The notes beneath the pieces were generated by a model that searched no databases, was not told the DNA's origin, and saw only the letters and a list, made by a program, of their open reading frames with translations. The translations under genes were made by a program, and so were the position numbers. 64,000 bases of DNA from Acidobacteriota bacterium (GTDB lineage: Bacteria; Acidobacteriota; Terriglobia; Terriglobales; Acidobacteriaceae): the NCBI GenBank assembly GCA_018268755.1, contig JAFDVW010000013.1, positions 62,001 to 126,000 on the forward strand. Reading direction: 5' to 3'. Positions 1 through 8,346 of the stretch are shown piece by piece (positions within the stretch are counted from its first letter, which is position 1; each line of letters starts with the position of its first letter).

Positions 1-493
1 ACGCGAGCACGTTCTGAGCGTCGACGGCCCGGGGAGTTCGGTGGCGGAGTTGCCGGTCTTTGATGGCGGAAACTACCCGGCCTCAGCGGCGGCAGTCGAC
101 GACGCCACGCTTCTCTTCGTGAGCAAGCAGGACTTCCACGCGTTATGTCTGGCTCATCCCCAGGTCGCGCTCAAAGTATTGAGGGTCGTGGGTGCACGCT
201 TGCGGCGGTTGGTTGGGATTATCGAGGAGTTGTCGTTTACGACCGTGCGTCACCGGCTCGCGTCGTTCCTCCTGAAGCTGGCGCAGAGAGAGGGCAAGCG
301 CACTGCCCAAGGCATCCAGCTTGCTTTGCCTTCCAGCAACCAGGAACTGGCTTCGCAGATCGGAACGGTTCGCGAACTGGTTTCCCGCAATCTTAGCCGC
401 CTGCAGGCGGAAGGCGTTTTGCAACTCGATGGCCGGCATGTACTGATCCTCGACCTCAAAGCGTTGGAAGCGGCGAGCCAGGCCTCAGAGTAA
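1..493 (+). CDS. Crp/Fnr family transcriptional regulator (5' partial)
   Basis: The reading frame is open from base 2, so the true start lies before the window; 163 residues are visible. The first part is the end of a cNMP-type beta-barrel sensor domain (AELPVFDGGNYPASAAA is typical of its last strands), followed by the dimer helix and a winged helix-turn-helix. The recognition helix, about bases 362-400, contains R-E-L-V-S-R, keeping the Glu, Ser and Arg that E. coli FNR uses to read its half-site plus an Arg where CRP has Arg180. No FNR-type cysteine cluster can be judged because the N-terminus is missing. Several GTGAC-N4-GTCAC palindromes lie in the next 10 kb, so it may be the local regulator of nitrogen-oxide genes; that link is inference. 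Confidence 0.9.
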   Translation, partial: REHVLSVDGPGSSVAELPVFDGGNYPASAAAVDDATLLFVSKQDFHALCLAHPQVALKVLRVVGARLRRLVGIIEELSFTTVRHRLASFLLKLAQREGKRTAQGIQLALPSSNQELASQIGTVRELVSRNLSRLQAEGVLQLDGRHVLILDLKALEAASQASE

Positions 494-527
494 ATCTCCG
501 CGCATCCAGGAATTCCAGAAATCCATG

Positions 528-782
528 TCAGACGTGTCGGAAAGCAGGGCGCGTCTCGAGGTTCTCAAGGGCCGGGGCCTCGAAAACGATCACATGGCGG
601 TAGCGGTAGGTCCGGGAAGTGCCACAACTTTCGCAACGCACCTCAAACGGAGGGATTCGTGGCACAAACCACTGGTAGATTTTTGGCCCGGAGATGACTT
701 CGACCAGCGCGATGCGATGGTCACACCGGCGGCAGCACACGCCGAAATACACAGAGGCGTCCACGAAGACCTCCTCGTGCAT
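528..782 (-). CDS. small putative zinc-ribbon protein
   Basis: This frame encodes about 84 residues with two cysteine pairs, CCRRC near the N-terminus and CESC about 35 residues later, a spacing compatible with one bound zinc ion. I do not recognise the family and assign no function. The start is uncertain: an ATG at 782 fits best, and a GTG at 806 would add eight residues. It is divergent from the iron-sulfur repair gene, and a perfect TGAC-N4-GTCA palindrome sits about 80 bases upstream of the ATG, which supports it as a real, co-regulated gene. The overlapping plus-strand frame in the same place looks compositionally random. Confidence 0.45.
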   Translation of the reverse strand: MHEEVFVDASVYFGVCCRRCDHRIALVEVISGPKIYQWFVPRIPPFEVRCESCGTSRTYRYRHVIVFEAPALENLETRPAFRHV

Positions 783-862
783 GGCCGCCCGCGGCCCACT
801 CCGCAAGACCGCCGGGCCAGCCTGTTGCGCGGCACGCTAGCGCACATCCACTTCAGCCCGCA

Positions 863-876
863 ATGACTTTTGTCAC
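863..876 (-). promoter_or_regulatory. TGAC-N4-GTCA palindrome (Crp/Fnr-type site)
   Basis: The core reads TGAC-TTTT-GTCA at 864-875. It sits in the divergent region between the putative zinc-ribbon gene (minus) and ric (plus), about 80 bases upstream of the former. Its spacing and half-site match the other copies in this window. Confidence 0.5.
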
Positions 877-957
877 GGCTGCCTTGAATAATGGTGGCGT
901 TCGGTGGCAACGGAAACCCTTACTGCAGTTTTGGGAACGCCCACTTTTTTCTCTGAT

Positions 958-971
958 GTGACAAGAGTCAT
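958..971 (+). promoter_or_regulatory. TGAC-N4-GTCA palindrome upstream of ric
   Basis: The core TGAC-AAGA-GTCA is at 959-970. A possible -10 hexamer, GATAGT, lies at 992-997, so the palindrome would be centred near -41, the usual place for class II activation by Crp/Fnr proteins. The ric start codon follows at 1049. Confidence 0.55.
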
Positions 972-1048
972 CGTTCTCTGTTGCGCGCTTCGATAGTGTT
1001 GCAACGTAGCGGGCTCGCGGACCGGAGCGAGCTGCGAGGAGAAACGTG

Positions 1049-1774
1049 ATGAGCGTCAGCACTGCAAAGACGGTACGGGAAGTGGCGGTGGAATTCCCCG
1101 AAGCCACTCGCATATTCGAGAGATTCGGGATCGATTACTGCTGTGGCGGAAACAGATCTTTGGAAGAGGCCTGTGCTGCCTCGAACCTGTCGGTGGACCA
1201 GGTGCTGGATTCTCTGGAACTGGCGGAGGAGACAGCCCGGACCAAGCAAAAAGACCGCAACTGGCAGTCGGAGCCTTTGGCTGACCTGGTTGCCCACATC
1301 AACAGCACCCACCACAAGTACACACGCGAGGAGATTGCTCGGCTGCAGCCGTTGTTCAATAAGGTCTGCTCGGTACACGGCAAGAACCATCCTGAACTGC
1401 AGCAGATCCGCGCCAGCTTTCAAGGGGTCGCTCAGGAACTCACCACGCACATGATGAAGGAAGAGATGATGCTCTTCCCTTATATCGTGCGGATGGAGGA
1501 GGCGGTGATCCAAAAGGAACCGGTCCTGCCGCCCCCATTTGGAACCGTGCAGAATCCGGTCGCCATGATGATGCACGAGCACGACTCGGCAGGAGATGCC
1601 TTGCGGGCGATGCGTCAGGCGAGCGCTGGATACACGCCTCCAGGCGATGCCTGCATTAGTTACCAGAGACTCTATAAGGCTTTGGCTGCTTTCGAGACTG
1701 ACTTACACCAGCACATTCACCTGGAAAACAATATTCTTTTCCCGCGCGCGATCGAAATGGAACAGAAGCACTAA
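1049..1774 (+). CDS. ric: iron-sulfur cluster repair di-iron protein (Ric/YtfE/ScdA)
   Basis: Ric proteins restore Fe-S clusters damaged by nitric oxide or peroxide and act in the cytoplasm. The 241-residue protein has the ScdA N-terminal domain (about residues 1-60) with the diagnostic IDYCCGGNRSLEEAC stretch, then a hemerythrin-like four-helix domain from about residue 75. Its His and Glu ligands are visible in the HINSTHH, THMMKEEMMLFP, MHEHD and HIHLENNILFPRA segments. The ATG at 1049 is preferred over the GTG at 1046 because GAGGAG ends seven bases before it. The nnrS gene follows after 17 bases, suggesting one transcript for nitrosative-stress defence. Length is close to E. coli YtfE (220 residues). 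Confidence 0.93.
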   Translation: MSVSTAKTVREVAVEFPEATRIFERFGIDYCCGGNRSLEEACAASNLSVDQVLDSLELAEETARTKQKDRNWQSEPLADLVAHINSTHHKYTREEIARLQPLFNKVCSVHGKNHPELQQIRASFQGVAQELTTHMMKEEMMLFPYIVRMEEAVIQKEPVLPPPFGTVQNPVAMMMHEHDSAGDALRAMRQASAGYTPPGDACISYQRLYKALAAFETDLHQHIHLENNILFPRAIEMEQKH

Positions 1775-1791
1775 CCAAGGAACAGCAAACG

Positions 1792-3138
1792 ATGGCGGCG
1801 CTGGCAACACGAGTCGAGACCCAAGCTGGAAGGAGGCTAACGCCGGAGGAGATCTTCGAGATCACACGGACGCGGGAAAGGAGTCTCTCGCGCTTGCTGA
1901 TGCTCTACATCTCGACCGGCTTGGCCTTCATGCTTCTTCCGGGAACCTTCCTGGGCGTTTGGAACCTGATCGCGATCAGCAGCCGCCACGCCGCGAATTC
2001 AGTCTCGGCGGGATGGGTCCAGGCCCATGGGCACGCGCAGATATTCGGCTGGATCGGCACCTTCATCCTGGGCATCGGCTTCTATTCCATTCCCAAGCTG
2101 CGGCGCATGAATCCGTTCGCGCTCTGGACCGCATGGGTGTGCTGGGTGCTTTGGACGCTGGGCGTCAGCCTTCGCTGGTTGACCGGTGTCTATCTGTGGC
2201 AATGGCGGGTTGTGCTTCCTGTGTCCGCGGCGCTGGAACTACTTGCATTCGTAATCTTCTTCCATTCGGTTTCCGGTCACCGACCCCAGGATCCCGGCAA
2301 GCAGAGGTTGGACGAATGGGTAAGCGTGGTGATCGCGGCCGCCGTCGGCCTGCTGCTCACGCTGCTCGTCAACGTGGGGGCTACGTTGTTCCTTGCGTAT
2401 CGTGGCGCCTCACCGGATCTAGCAACTCAATTCGACCAGCGTTTCCTGGTGCTTGAGACCTGGGGGTTCCTCGTTCCCTTCGTCTGGGGATTTAGCGCCA
2501 AGTGGCTGCCGGTTTTCCTGGGACTGCGCCCGGTACGCGGGCGGGTGTTGCTCCTGGCAGTCGCAGTGAACTCCGCCGGTGTGATTGCCGCAATGGTCGG
2601 CTGGATGAGATCGGCTGCGCTCTTTCTATTGGTCGGCACCATCGTCGCGGTGTGGGCGCTCCGTTTCCTTGAGCATACACAGCAGCCGGCCAAGGTGAAG
2701 GGAGTGCATGCGAGCTTTCCGGTATTTGTGCGCGTGGCGTATGTCTGGGCAATCATCGCGGCTGCCCTGGGAATTTGGGCCAGTTCGGTTGAGGGTTCTC
2801 ACGGCATCTGGGGCGCATCGCGCCATGCATTGACTGTGGGTTTCCTGGCCACGATGGTGTTCTGCGTAGGGCAGAGAATCCTGCCGGCATTTTCCGGAAT
2901 GCGCTTGCTCTTCAGCACCAAACTGATGTTTCTCTCGCTCCTGCTGCTGGGGACAGGCTGCCTGCTTCGCGTCAGCTCCGAGATTCTCGCCTACCAAGGC
3001 TTCGCGGGATGGGCATGGTCGTGGCTTCCGGTATCGGCCGTCATGGAGATGACCGCAGTCACGCTACTCGCCGTCAATCTGCTGGGCACGTTCCTGTCTC
3101 GCCCTCCGGCGCAGCCCGTTCTGGCAGACACTCGTTAA
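1792..3138 (+). CDS. nnrS: NnrS family heme-copper membrane protein
   Basis: NnrS proteins are multi-helix inner-membrane proteins that protect cells against nitric oxide and related metabolites, usually in denitrifiers. This 448-residue protein has about twelve hydrophobic segments and the family's His-rich stretch QAHGHAQIFGWIG near residue 80, which probably binds metal or heme, followed by FYSIPKLRRMNPFALW. A second His-containing helix (RHALTVGFLATMVFCVGQR) lies near residue 340. An AAGGAA ribosome site precedes the ATG, and the gene starts 17 bases after ric, so the two are probably co-transcribed from the palindrome-bearing promoter near 960. The family assignment rests on the overall pattern and context. 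Confidence 0.85.
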   Translation: MAALATRVETQAGRRLTPEEIFEITRTRERSLSRLLMLYISTGLAFMLLPGTFLGVWNLIAISSRHAANSVSAGWVQAHGHAQIFGWIGTFILGIGFYSIPKLRRMNPFALWTAWVCWVLWTLGVSLRWLTGVYLWQWRVVLPVSAALELLAFVIFFHSVSGHRPQDPGKQRLDEWVSVVIAAAVGLLLTLLVNVGATLFLAYRGASPDLATQFDQRFLVLETWGFLVPFVWGFSAKWLPVFLGLRPVRGRVLLLAVAVNSAGVIAAMVGWMRSAALFLLVGTIVAVWALRFLEHTQQPAKVKGVHASFPVFVRVAYVWAIIAAALGIWASSVEGSHGIWGASRHALTVGFLATMVFCVGQRILPAFSGMRLLFSTKLMFLSLLLLGTGCLLRVSSEILAYQGFAGWAWSWLPVSAVMEMTAVTLLAVNLLGTFLSRPPAQPVLADTR

Positions 3139-3173
3139 GGATCGCTGCTTTCGGGAGCGATCAGGAAGGAAAT

Positions 3174-3815
3174 ATGGGGAGAAGAAGTCTTTTGCAGATA
3201 GTACGTCCCACCATCGTAGCGATGATGGTTCTGTTCGTTGCCAGCGGGAGCGCAGCAGCACACTGTGACGGAATGGACGGCCCGGTGGTTAAGGCTGCTC
3301 GTAAGGCACTCGAGACCCACGATGCAAATCTGGTCCTCATATGGGTCCAGCAGAGGGATGAAGCCGAAGTCAAGGGGGCCTTTCAGACCACTTTGAAAGT
3401 GAGAAGTCTGAGTCCGGAAGCGAGGGAACTCGCAGATCGATACTTCTTTGAGATGGTGGTACGTCTTCACCGTACCGCAGAAGGAGCGCCTTATACCGGA
3501 CTCCAACCTGCGGGACGCGATCTTGGGCCGGCTATTCCCGCTGCGGACAGGGCTCTCGAAGAGGGCTCAATGGACCAACTGAAGGCATTGTTGACCGATG
3601 CGATGCTGAAGGGTCTGCGTGAACACTATGAAAAGGCGCTGACCAAAAAGCACTTTCCCGCAGAGGATCTCGCCGCGGGCCGTGAGTACGTAGAAGCCTA
3701 CGTCGAGTTTGTTCATTACGTCGAGCGGATCCACGAAGCATCTACCATGCCGGCACAAGGTCATTTCCATAAAGCTGGCGAGCCTTCAGGAGAAGGAACG
3801 CGCACGGAGCGTTGA
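3174..3815 (+). CDS. exported DUF6448-like protein
   Basis: The 213-residue product starts with a classical signal peptide (basic GRR, hydrophobic core, SGSAAA cleavage region), so the mature protein is probably periplasmic. The mature N-terminus, AHCDGMDGPVVKAARKAL, and the LVLIWVQQRDEAEVKGAF segment match my memory of DUF6448, a family of unknown function. The rest is mainly alpha-helical with scattered histidines, including an HFHK near the C-terminus. AGGAAGGA lies just before the ATG at 3174, which fixes the start. It follows nnrS after 35 bases and may belong to the ric-nnrS transcript. No enzymatic role can be assigned. Confidence 0.75.
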   Translation: MGRRSLLQIVRPTIVAMMVLFVASGSAAAHCDGMDGPVVKAARKALETHDANLVLIWVQQRDEAEVKGAFQTTLKVRSLSPEARELADRYFFEMVVRLHRTAEGAPYTGLQPAGRDLGPAIPAADRALEEGSMDQLKALLTDAMLKGLREHYEKALTKKHFPAEDLAAGREYVEAYVEFVHYVERIHEASTMPAQGHFHKAGEPSGEGTRTER

Positions 3816-3961
3816 CGTTCAAGATACCGTCGCCGCAGCAGCGAAGCAGAGGTGAGTTTTCTCCGAGCCGAAAGACGGGACTTCAGGCCTCAGGCTCGGA
3901 GGCGATGGGTCGCCAGGGTTGCTCATGACAGAGCTAGGGATCAAAAGTGGAGGCACGGATC

Positions 3962-4669
3962 ATGACCGGCACTTGGACCGTTCTGCAGCACGTCGCGTGG
4001 GAGGGTCCCGGACTGATCGCGGTCGAAGCAGAGGCGCGAGGTCTGCATCCGGATATCCGACGTCTGGATCTGGGGGCTGGCGTTCCGCAGCCCGATGATG
4101 TCGAGGGCCTGGTCGTGATGGGCGGCCCCATGGGTGTTTATGAAACAGACAAGCATCCATTTTTGGCGGAAGAGTGCAATCTCATTGCGGAGCTAGTTCG
4201 GCGGAACCGTCCGGTGCTTGGCGTATGCCTCGGGGCCCAACTGCTGGCGCGCTCTCTCGGGGCGAGCGTGTTTCGCGGGCATGGGCCGGAAATCGGTTTC
4301 GGATTCGTAGAACTGACTGCGGAGGGGAAACGCGACGCGCTCGTTGGACCACACGGACCGTCTCTTCCCGTGTTCCATTGGCACGGAGATACCTTTGATT
4401 TGCCAGAAGGGGCAACCCTGCTCGCGTCCAGCGCGGAATACCCCCACCAGGCGTTTCGTTTTGGAAGATGCGTCTATGGCTTGCAGTTTCACATCGAACC
4501 GGACTCCGATACCTGGTCGGCGTGGCGTGCCCACTTACCGCCTGACTTGACTGAGCGAGCAGAGAAGAAACAGCGCGAGATCGAGCAAGTTGGCAGAAGC
4601 ATCCTTGCGAGATTCTTTGATGTCGTACTGGGCGGGAGTGTCGGGATCGAGAGGGCAATCGAAGCTTAA
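3962..4669 (+). CDS. class I glutamine amidotransferase-like protein
   Basis: A stand-alone GATase1 domain of 235 residues. The nucleophile elbow is GVCLGAQLLA (catalytic Cys near residue 81) and the His-Glu pair is in LQFHIEP near residue 178, so the full Cys-His-Glu triad is present. Stand-alone members resemble the glutaminase half of GMP synthase and can release ammonia from glutamine or hydrolyse gamma-glutamyl compounds; the true substrate is not visible. GGAGG at 3949-3953 sits eight bases before the ATG at 3962, which is therefore preferred over the GTG at 3947. It is monocistronic or followed by the hemerythrin gene 88 bases downstream, which has its own regulatory site. Confidence 0.87.
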   Translation: MTGTWTVLQHVAWEGPGLIAVEAEARGLHPDIRRLDLGAGVPQPDDVEGLVVMGGPMGVYETDKHPFLAEECNLIAELVRRNRPVLGVCLGAQLLARSLGASVFRGHGPEIGFGFVELTAEGKRDALVGPHGPSLPVFHWHGDTFDLPEGATLLASSAEYPHQAFRFGRCVYGLQFHIEPDSDTWSAWRAHLPPDLTERAEKKQREIEQVGRSILARFFDVVLGGSVGIERAIEA

Positions 4670-4709
4670 GGGGCGTCCGTTACTCACCCGCAACTACTTT
4701 CATCGCGCT

Positions 4710-4723
4710 GAGACTTTTGTCAC
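4710..4723 (+). promoter_or_regulatory. GTGAC-N4-GTCAC-like site before hemerythrin gene
   Basis: The site reads AGAC-TTTT-GTCA at 4711-4722, one mismatch from the TGAC-N4-GTCA core seen elsewhere. A possible -10, TACACT, is at 4746-4751, about 30 bases downstream. The hemerythrin start codon is at 4758, so a transcript starting just after the -10 would be nearly leaderless; the promoter geometry is therefore uncertain. Confidence 0.4.
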
Positions 4724-4757
4724 AGCGTTCCTGCTACTCCGTCGGTACACTGAGATT

Positions 4758-5330
4758 ATGCCTGTCCAGATTGGAGCCAAGGCCCACAACTTCACAAACC
4801 CCACCGGGCTACTCTCTGACTGCCACCGGCGCGTCGAGATGTTTATGGGCACGCTTGAAGCGGTAGCGCAGGTGATCGACCGTCCGGCCACGGATGAGAC
4901 CCGCCGAGTGCTGGAGGCCGCCCTGCGCTACTTCGCGCAAGCTGCACCAAAGCACACGGCTGATGAGGAAGAGTCGCTATTTCCTCGGTTGCGCCAGATT
5001 CACGATCCTGAAGTCGAGGCTGCATTCTCAAAGCTCTACCTGCTAGAGGAGGAGCATCGCTGGGCAACCCCGTTGCATGCAGAAGTGGACCGTCTAGGAG
5101 CGCAATTTCTATCGAACGGTAGTCTGTCCAATGCTGAAGTTGACAGCTTTCGTAAGGCTGTCGCCAGTCTTGCATCGATGTATAAACTGCACATTCGTCT
5201 CGAAGACACCCTGGTGTTTCCTCTGGCGGATCGAATGCTGTCGGACGCCGAGAAGCTGGCCATCGCCGAGGAAATGGCAGGCCGGAGAAAAGTCAAGGTC
5301 GTGACCGAGATATCTACCGGGCCTAAGTAG
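4758..5330 (+). CDS. hemerythrin-domain protein
   Basis: A 190-residue cytoplasmic protein made almost entirely of a hemerythrin/HHE four-helix bundle. Candidate di-iron ligands are visible in order: LSDCHRRVEMF, KHTADEEESLFPRL, EEEHRWATPLHAEVD and HIRLEDTLVFPLAD. Such proteins bind dioxygen or nitric oxide through a non-heme di-iron site. I chose the ATG at 4758 rather than upstream in-frame ATGs because those would overlap the amidotransferase gene and carry residues unlike the family. A TGAC-type palindrome lies 36 bases upstream. It is one of four hemerythrin-type proteins in the window, the others being Ric and the pair near 51-52 kb. Confidence 0.85.
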   Translation: MPVQIGAKAHNFTNPTGLLSDCHRRVEMFMGTLEAVAQVIDRPATDETRRVLEAALRYFAQAAPKHTADEEESLFPRLRQIHDPEVEAAFSKLYLLEEEHRWATPLHAEVDRLGAQFLSNGSLSNAEVDSFRKAVASLASMYKLHIRLEDTLVFPLADRMLSDAEKLAIAEEMAGRRKVKVVTEISTGPK

Positions 5331-5473
5331 AACCAGAGAGTTACTCCAACCAATTGCGGACGAGTTGTCTGCACCGCTCGCTGAACTCCCAGGAGCCGAG
5401 ATCTATTACAGAACTCAGACAATCAAGGTCCTATATCTCTGAAACAATGTGCTTTCGCTCCGCGTGATTCATC

Positions 5474-6958
5474 ATGAGCAAGCTTCCGACGATCATTCAG
5501 GGTGGAATGGGCGCAGCCGTTTCCAATTGGCGGCTGGCGCGAGCCGTATCCCGGCTCGGTCAGCTCGGTGTCGTGTCCGGAACCGCCCTCGATTTGATCC
5601 TTGCCAGACGTCTGCAAGATGGTGACTCCGGTGGGCATGTGCGCCGTGCGCTCGATCACTTTCCAATTCATGAAATGGCAGATCGCATCTGGCGGGAGTA
5701 CTACATCGCGGGAGGAAAGGCTGAGAGAGCCCCGTACAAGCCGGTGCCGACACACTCGAAGAATTCATCTTCTGAAACAAGAGAGCTGTGTGTCGTGGCC
5801 AATTTTGTCGAGGTGTTTCTCGCTCGCGAAGGACACGAGAATCCGGTGGGGATCAACTACCTCGAAAAGGTTCAGCTCCCGCACTTGCCTTCCATCTACG
5901 GCGCCATGCTCGCCGGGGTGGGATACATTCTCATGGGAGCCGGGGTGCCGCTCGCGGTTCCTGGAGTACTCGATCGCTTTGCCAACAACGAGCCTGCAAC
6001 TTATCTCCTTCAGGTTACTGATGCGCATGACGAGGATGACCGGACCATGAGCTTTGCGCCGCAGGAGTTCATGGGACGTCAATTACCGCAACTTGCTCGA
6101 CCGAGGTTTCTTGCGATCATCGCTTCCAACACGCTGGCGACAACGATGCTGAAGAAGGCCGACGGGAAGGTCGATGGTTTCGTGATCGAAGGCTGTACAG
6201 CCGGCGGCCATAATGCCCCGCCTCGAGGAAAGCTTCAGCTGGATGAAAGGGGGGAGCCCATCTACGGAGAGCGTGACGCGGTGGACATCGAAAAGATCCG
6301 GGCCCTCGGGGTACCGTTTTGGCTTGCCGGAGGATACGGCGCGCCCGAGAAACTGGCGGAGGCCTTGGCTGAGGGTGCCACGGGAGTGCAGGTGGGAACT
6401 GCATTTGCGTTCTGCGAGGAATCCGGGCTGAAAGATCGCTACAAGCAGCGGCTCCTCGAAAAAGTCCGTTGTGGAACCGCACGCGTACTCACCGATCCGG
6501 TAGCCTCGCCCACCCGGTTTCCTTTCAAGATTGCCCAGTTGGAAGGCTCACTGTCGGAGGACGAAGTCTATGCGGCTCGCCCTCGTATCTGCGACCTTGG
6601 CTACCTGCGAGAGGCGTACCGCACCCCGGTGGGCACAATCGACTATCGCTGCTCGGCAGAGCCGGTGACCACTTACGTGGCAAAGGGCGGAAAAGCAGAA
6701 AACACCGTTGGCAAGAAGTGCCTCTGCAATGCACTCATGGCCAATATCGACCATCCACAGGTGCGAAACGGGCGTTATATCGAGATGCCTTTGATCACGT
6801 CCGGAAATGATCTGATTGGAGTTGCCCAGTTTCTGAAGCCAGGTGCTTCGAGCTATGCGGCGGCCGATGTGGTTGCGAAATTAATGGACAGCATCAGCTC
6901 TTGTACTGGCCTATCTGAGGCTTCACCTAGGCTGGCGGAACGGACTTCTGTGACCTGA
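5474..6958 (+). CDS. nitronate monooxygenase-like FMN oxidoreductase
   Basis: The 494-residue protein has the TIM-barrel pattern of the 2-nitropropane dioxygenase/nitronate monooxygenase family: an N-terminal IIQGGMGAAVSNWRLA, a central EGCTAGGHNAPPRG (phosphate and substrate loop with the catalytic His in GGH), WLAGGYGAPEKLAEAL and GVQVGTAFAFCEESG for FMN phosphate binding. It is longer than the usual 320-360 residues because of a C-terminal extension of about 120 residues containing several cysteines (KKCLCNALMAN). Nitronate oxidation would fit nitro-compound detoxification here, but this long subgroup could also have another substrate. The ATG at 5474 gives the expected N-terminus. Confidence 0.82.
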   Translation: MSKLPTIIQGGMGAAVSNWRLARAVSRLGQLGVVSGTALDLILARRLQDGDSGGHVRRALDHFPIHEMADRIWREYYIAGGKAERAPYKPVPTHSKNSSSETRELCVVANFVEVFLAREGHENPVGINYLEKVQLPHLPSIYGAMLAGVGYILMGAGVPLAVPGVLDRFANNEPATYLLQVTDAHDEDDRTMSFAPQEFMGRQLPQLARPRFLAIIASNTLATTMLKKADGKVDGFVIEGCTAGGHNAPPRGKLQLDERGEPIYGERDAVDIEKIRALGVPFWLAGGYGAPEKLAEALAEGATGVQVGTAFAFCEESGLKDRYKQRLLEKVRCGTARVLTDPVASPTRFPFKIAQLEGSLSEDEVYAARPRICDLGYLREAYRTPVGTIDYRCSAEPVTTYVAKGGKAENTVGKKCLCNALMANIDHPQVRNGRYIEMPLITSGNDLIGVAQFLKPGASSYAAADVVAKLMDSISSCTGLSEASPRLAERTSVT

Positions 6959-7109
6959 GTGATGGCTGGAATATGGATCGGCTCTAGGATTCTCGACCGG
7001 GGGCCACACCGTTGCAGGCCGACGTCGAACGCTTGCACAGACACAGGAGGCTTGGTTGCGGGTATGAGCGGATTCCGCTAGGAATTGCACGAGTGCCGGC
7101 GAGGATTCT

Positions 7110-8004
7110 TTGATCCTTCTCCCTTCGACTTACTACGCCATCGTGTCGGAATCGGAAAACAGCGTTCTCCTTGAAACATCTCGCCCGGACCGGGCAAACC
7201 AGCGCAGCTATCTCTTTGTCGACCCTGTTGACACTTTGACTATAGACTCCTTCGAACGTGTTCCCGCTGTGTTCCAGAAGATCGAAGAGTGCCTGCGAAG
7301 GGGTCGTCATGTCGGCTTCATGAGCTAGGAGTGTGGCTATTGTCTTGACACTGCTCTTAGCAAGAACCTTCCTCCACCATCGGCCCTTCCGCTCGGTTGG
7401 TTTGGCGTCTATGAAAGACCGCTCATTTTTCATCATGGTCGGGAGAGTCTGAAACGGGTCCCGCGCGGAATCTGCCTCGCCCTGACGTCCGCACGGCCCG
7501 TTGTAATGTGTCGGACTGCCGATTGGCCATGAGCCGCGGAGACTACTGCGCCAGGATCGACAGGATCAAGGATTACATCGCGGCTCGCGATACCGTTGTT
7601 CTCTCGCCGCAGGCAGTTTCCTCCCGAGATAAGTTCCTCTACCACAAGACCACGCATCGCGAAGTCTATGAGGCCCTCTACGCAAGGGCGAGGCGCCACG
7701 GTCATGAGGACGTCATCCTCGCGAATGAACGCGGAGAGATCACAGAAGCACGCGCAACAACATTTTTCTGGAAACTGCCGGGACCGTGGTCACGCCACCG
7801 GTGGATTGCGGCCTGCTGCCGGGGGTCTTTCGCCGGCACGTTCTTGAGACGGATCCGCGCGCTAGGGAACGGATTGTGAACCCTAAAGACCTGCAGTCGG
7901 CAAACGCGATCTATCTTTGCAATGCTGTCAGAGGCATGCGAGATGTAAGGCTGAAATCCGTAGCACACGGGGATTCGGGTCCCGCGCGGCCGGCTGTGAC
8001 CTAA
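7110..8004 (+). pseudogene. decayed pabB-pabC fusion (aminodeoxychorismate synthase/lyase)
   Basis: Three pieces of a PabB-PabC fusion are readable in order. Bases 7110-7325 give a PabB N-terminus ending FVDPVDTLTIDSFERV...RHVGFMS; a TAG at 7326-7328 replaces the Tyr of the expected SYECGY, and the frame continues with ECGY and LGWFGVYERPLIFHH. From about 7529 the frame reads MSRGDYCARIDRIKDYIAA and then jumps straight to VVLSPQAVSSRDKFLYHKTT, which belongs to the PabC (class IV aminotransferase) half, so nearly the whole chorismate-binding domain is deleted. A frameshift near 7760-7790 moves the remainder (PPVDCGLLPGVFRRHVLE, AIYLCNAVRGMRDVRL) to another frame. The enzyme would make the p-aminobenzoate precursor of folate; this copy cannot. 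Confidence 0.85.
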
Positions 8005-8009
8005 GTCAT
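7996..8009 (+). promoter_or_regulatory. GTGAC-N4-GTCAT palindrome before ferredoxin gene
   Basis: The core TGAC-CTAA-GTCA is at 7997-8008, overlapping the stop codon of the pabBC remnant. TAGACT at 8032-8037 is a plausible -10 about 30 bases from the palindrome centre. The ferredoxin start is at 8092. Confidence 0.55.
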
Positions 8010-8091
8010 TGTTGAACTACCCAAGGATTTCTAGACTCAGGAAAAACAGTAGCTAGGGTCGGAATCAGGAGCAACTGGGGAGGTTTCGTCG

Positions 8092-8346
8092 GTGGCAGTC
8101 AAATGGATACCTGAGATTCTGGAAGCGCTCTGCACCGGTTGCGGGCTATGTGCCGAAGCCTGCGGTCCGAAGTCGCTGGCAATATCCGGGGAAAAGGCGA
8201 CTCTTGCCTATCCGGATACTTGCGGCAGTGAAGAACATTGCATCTCCGCTTGTCCGGAGGACGCCATCAGGATGGTATGGGCGCCATTCTCAGGCAACGC
8301 CGCTGTTGGCAAGTGGCGCGCTTCCGAGATGACTTGGGGAAGATGA
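8092..8346 (+). CDS. 4Fe-4S-type ferredoxin
   Basis: An 84-residue iron-sulfur protein. The first motif is canonical (C14-x2-C17-x2-C20-x3-C24). The second is C44-x5-C50-x3-C54-P, one cysteine short of a standard second [4Fe-4S] motif, so the protein may carry one [4Fe-4S] and one [3Fe-4S] cluster or a single cluster. It would act as a small cytoplasmic electron carrier. GTG at 8092 is the start, preceded by GGGGAGG. The stop codon overlaps the ATG of the methyltransferase gene, so the two are translationally coupled. A TGAC-type palindrome with a good -10 lies upstream. Confidence 0.85.
   Translation: MAVKWIPEILEALCTGCGLCAEACGPKSLAISGEKATLAYPDTCGSEEHCISACPEDAIRMVWAPFSGNAAVGKWRASEMTWGR

Noticed and set aside
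525..866. Plus-strand frame of 113 codons
   Set aside because: It overlaps the minus-strand zinc-ribbon frame, has no family signal and a low-complexity, His/Arg-rich composition.
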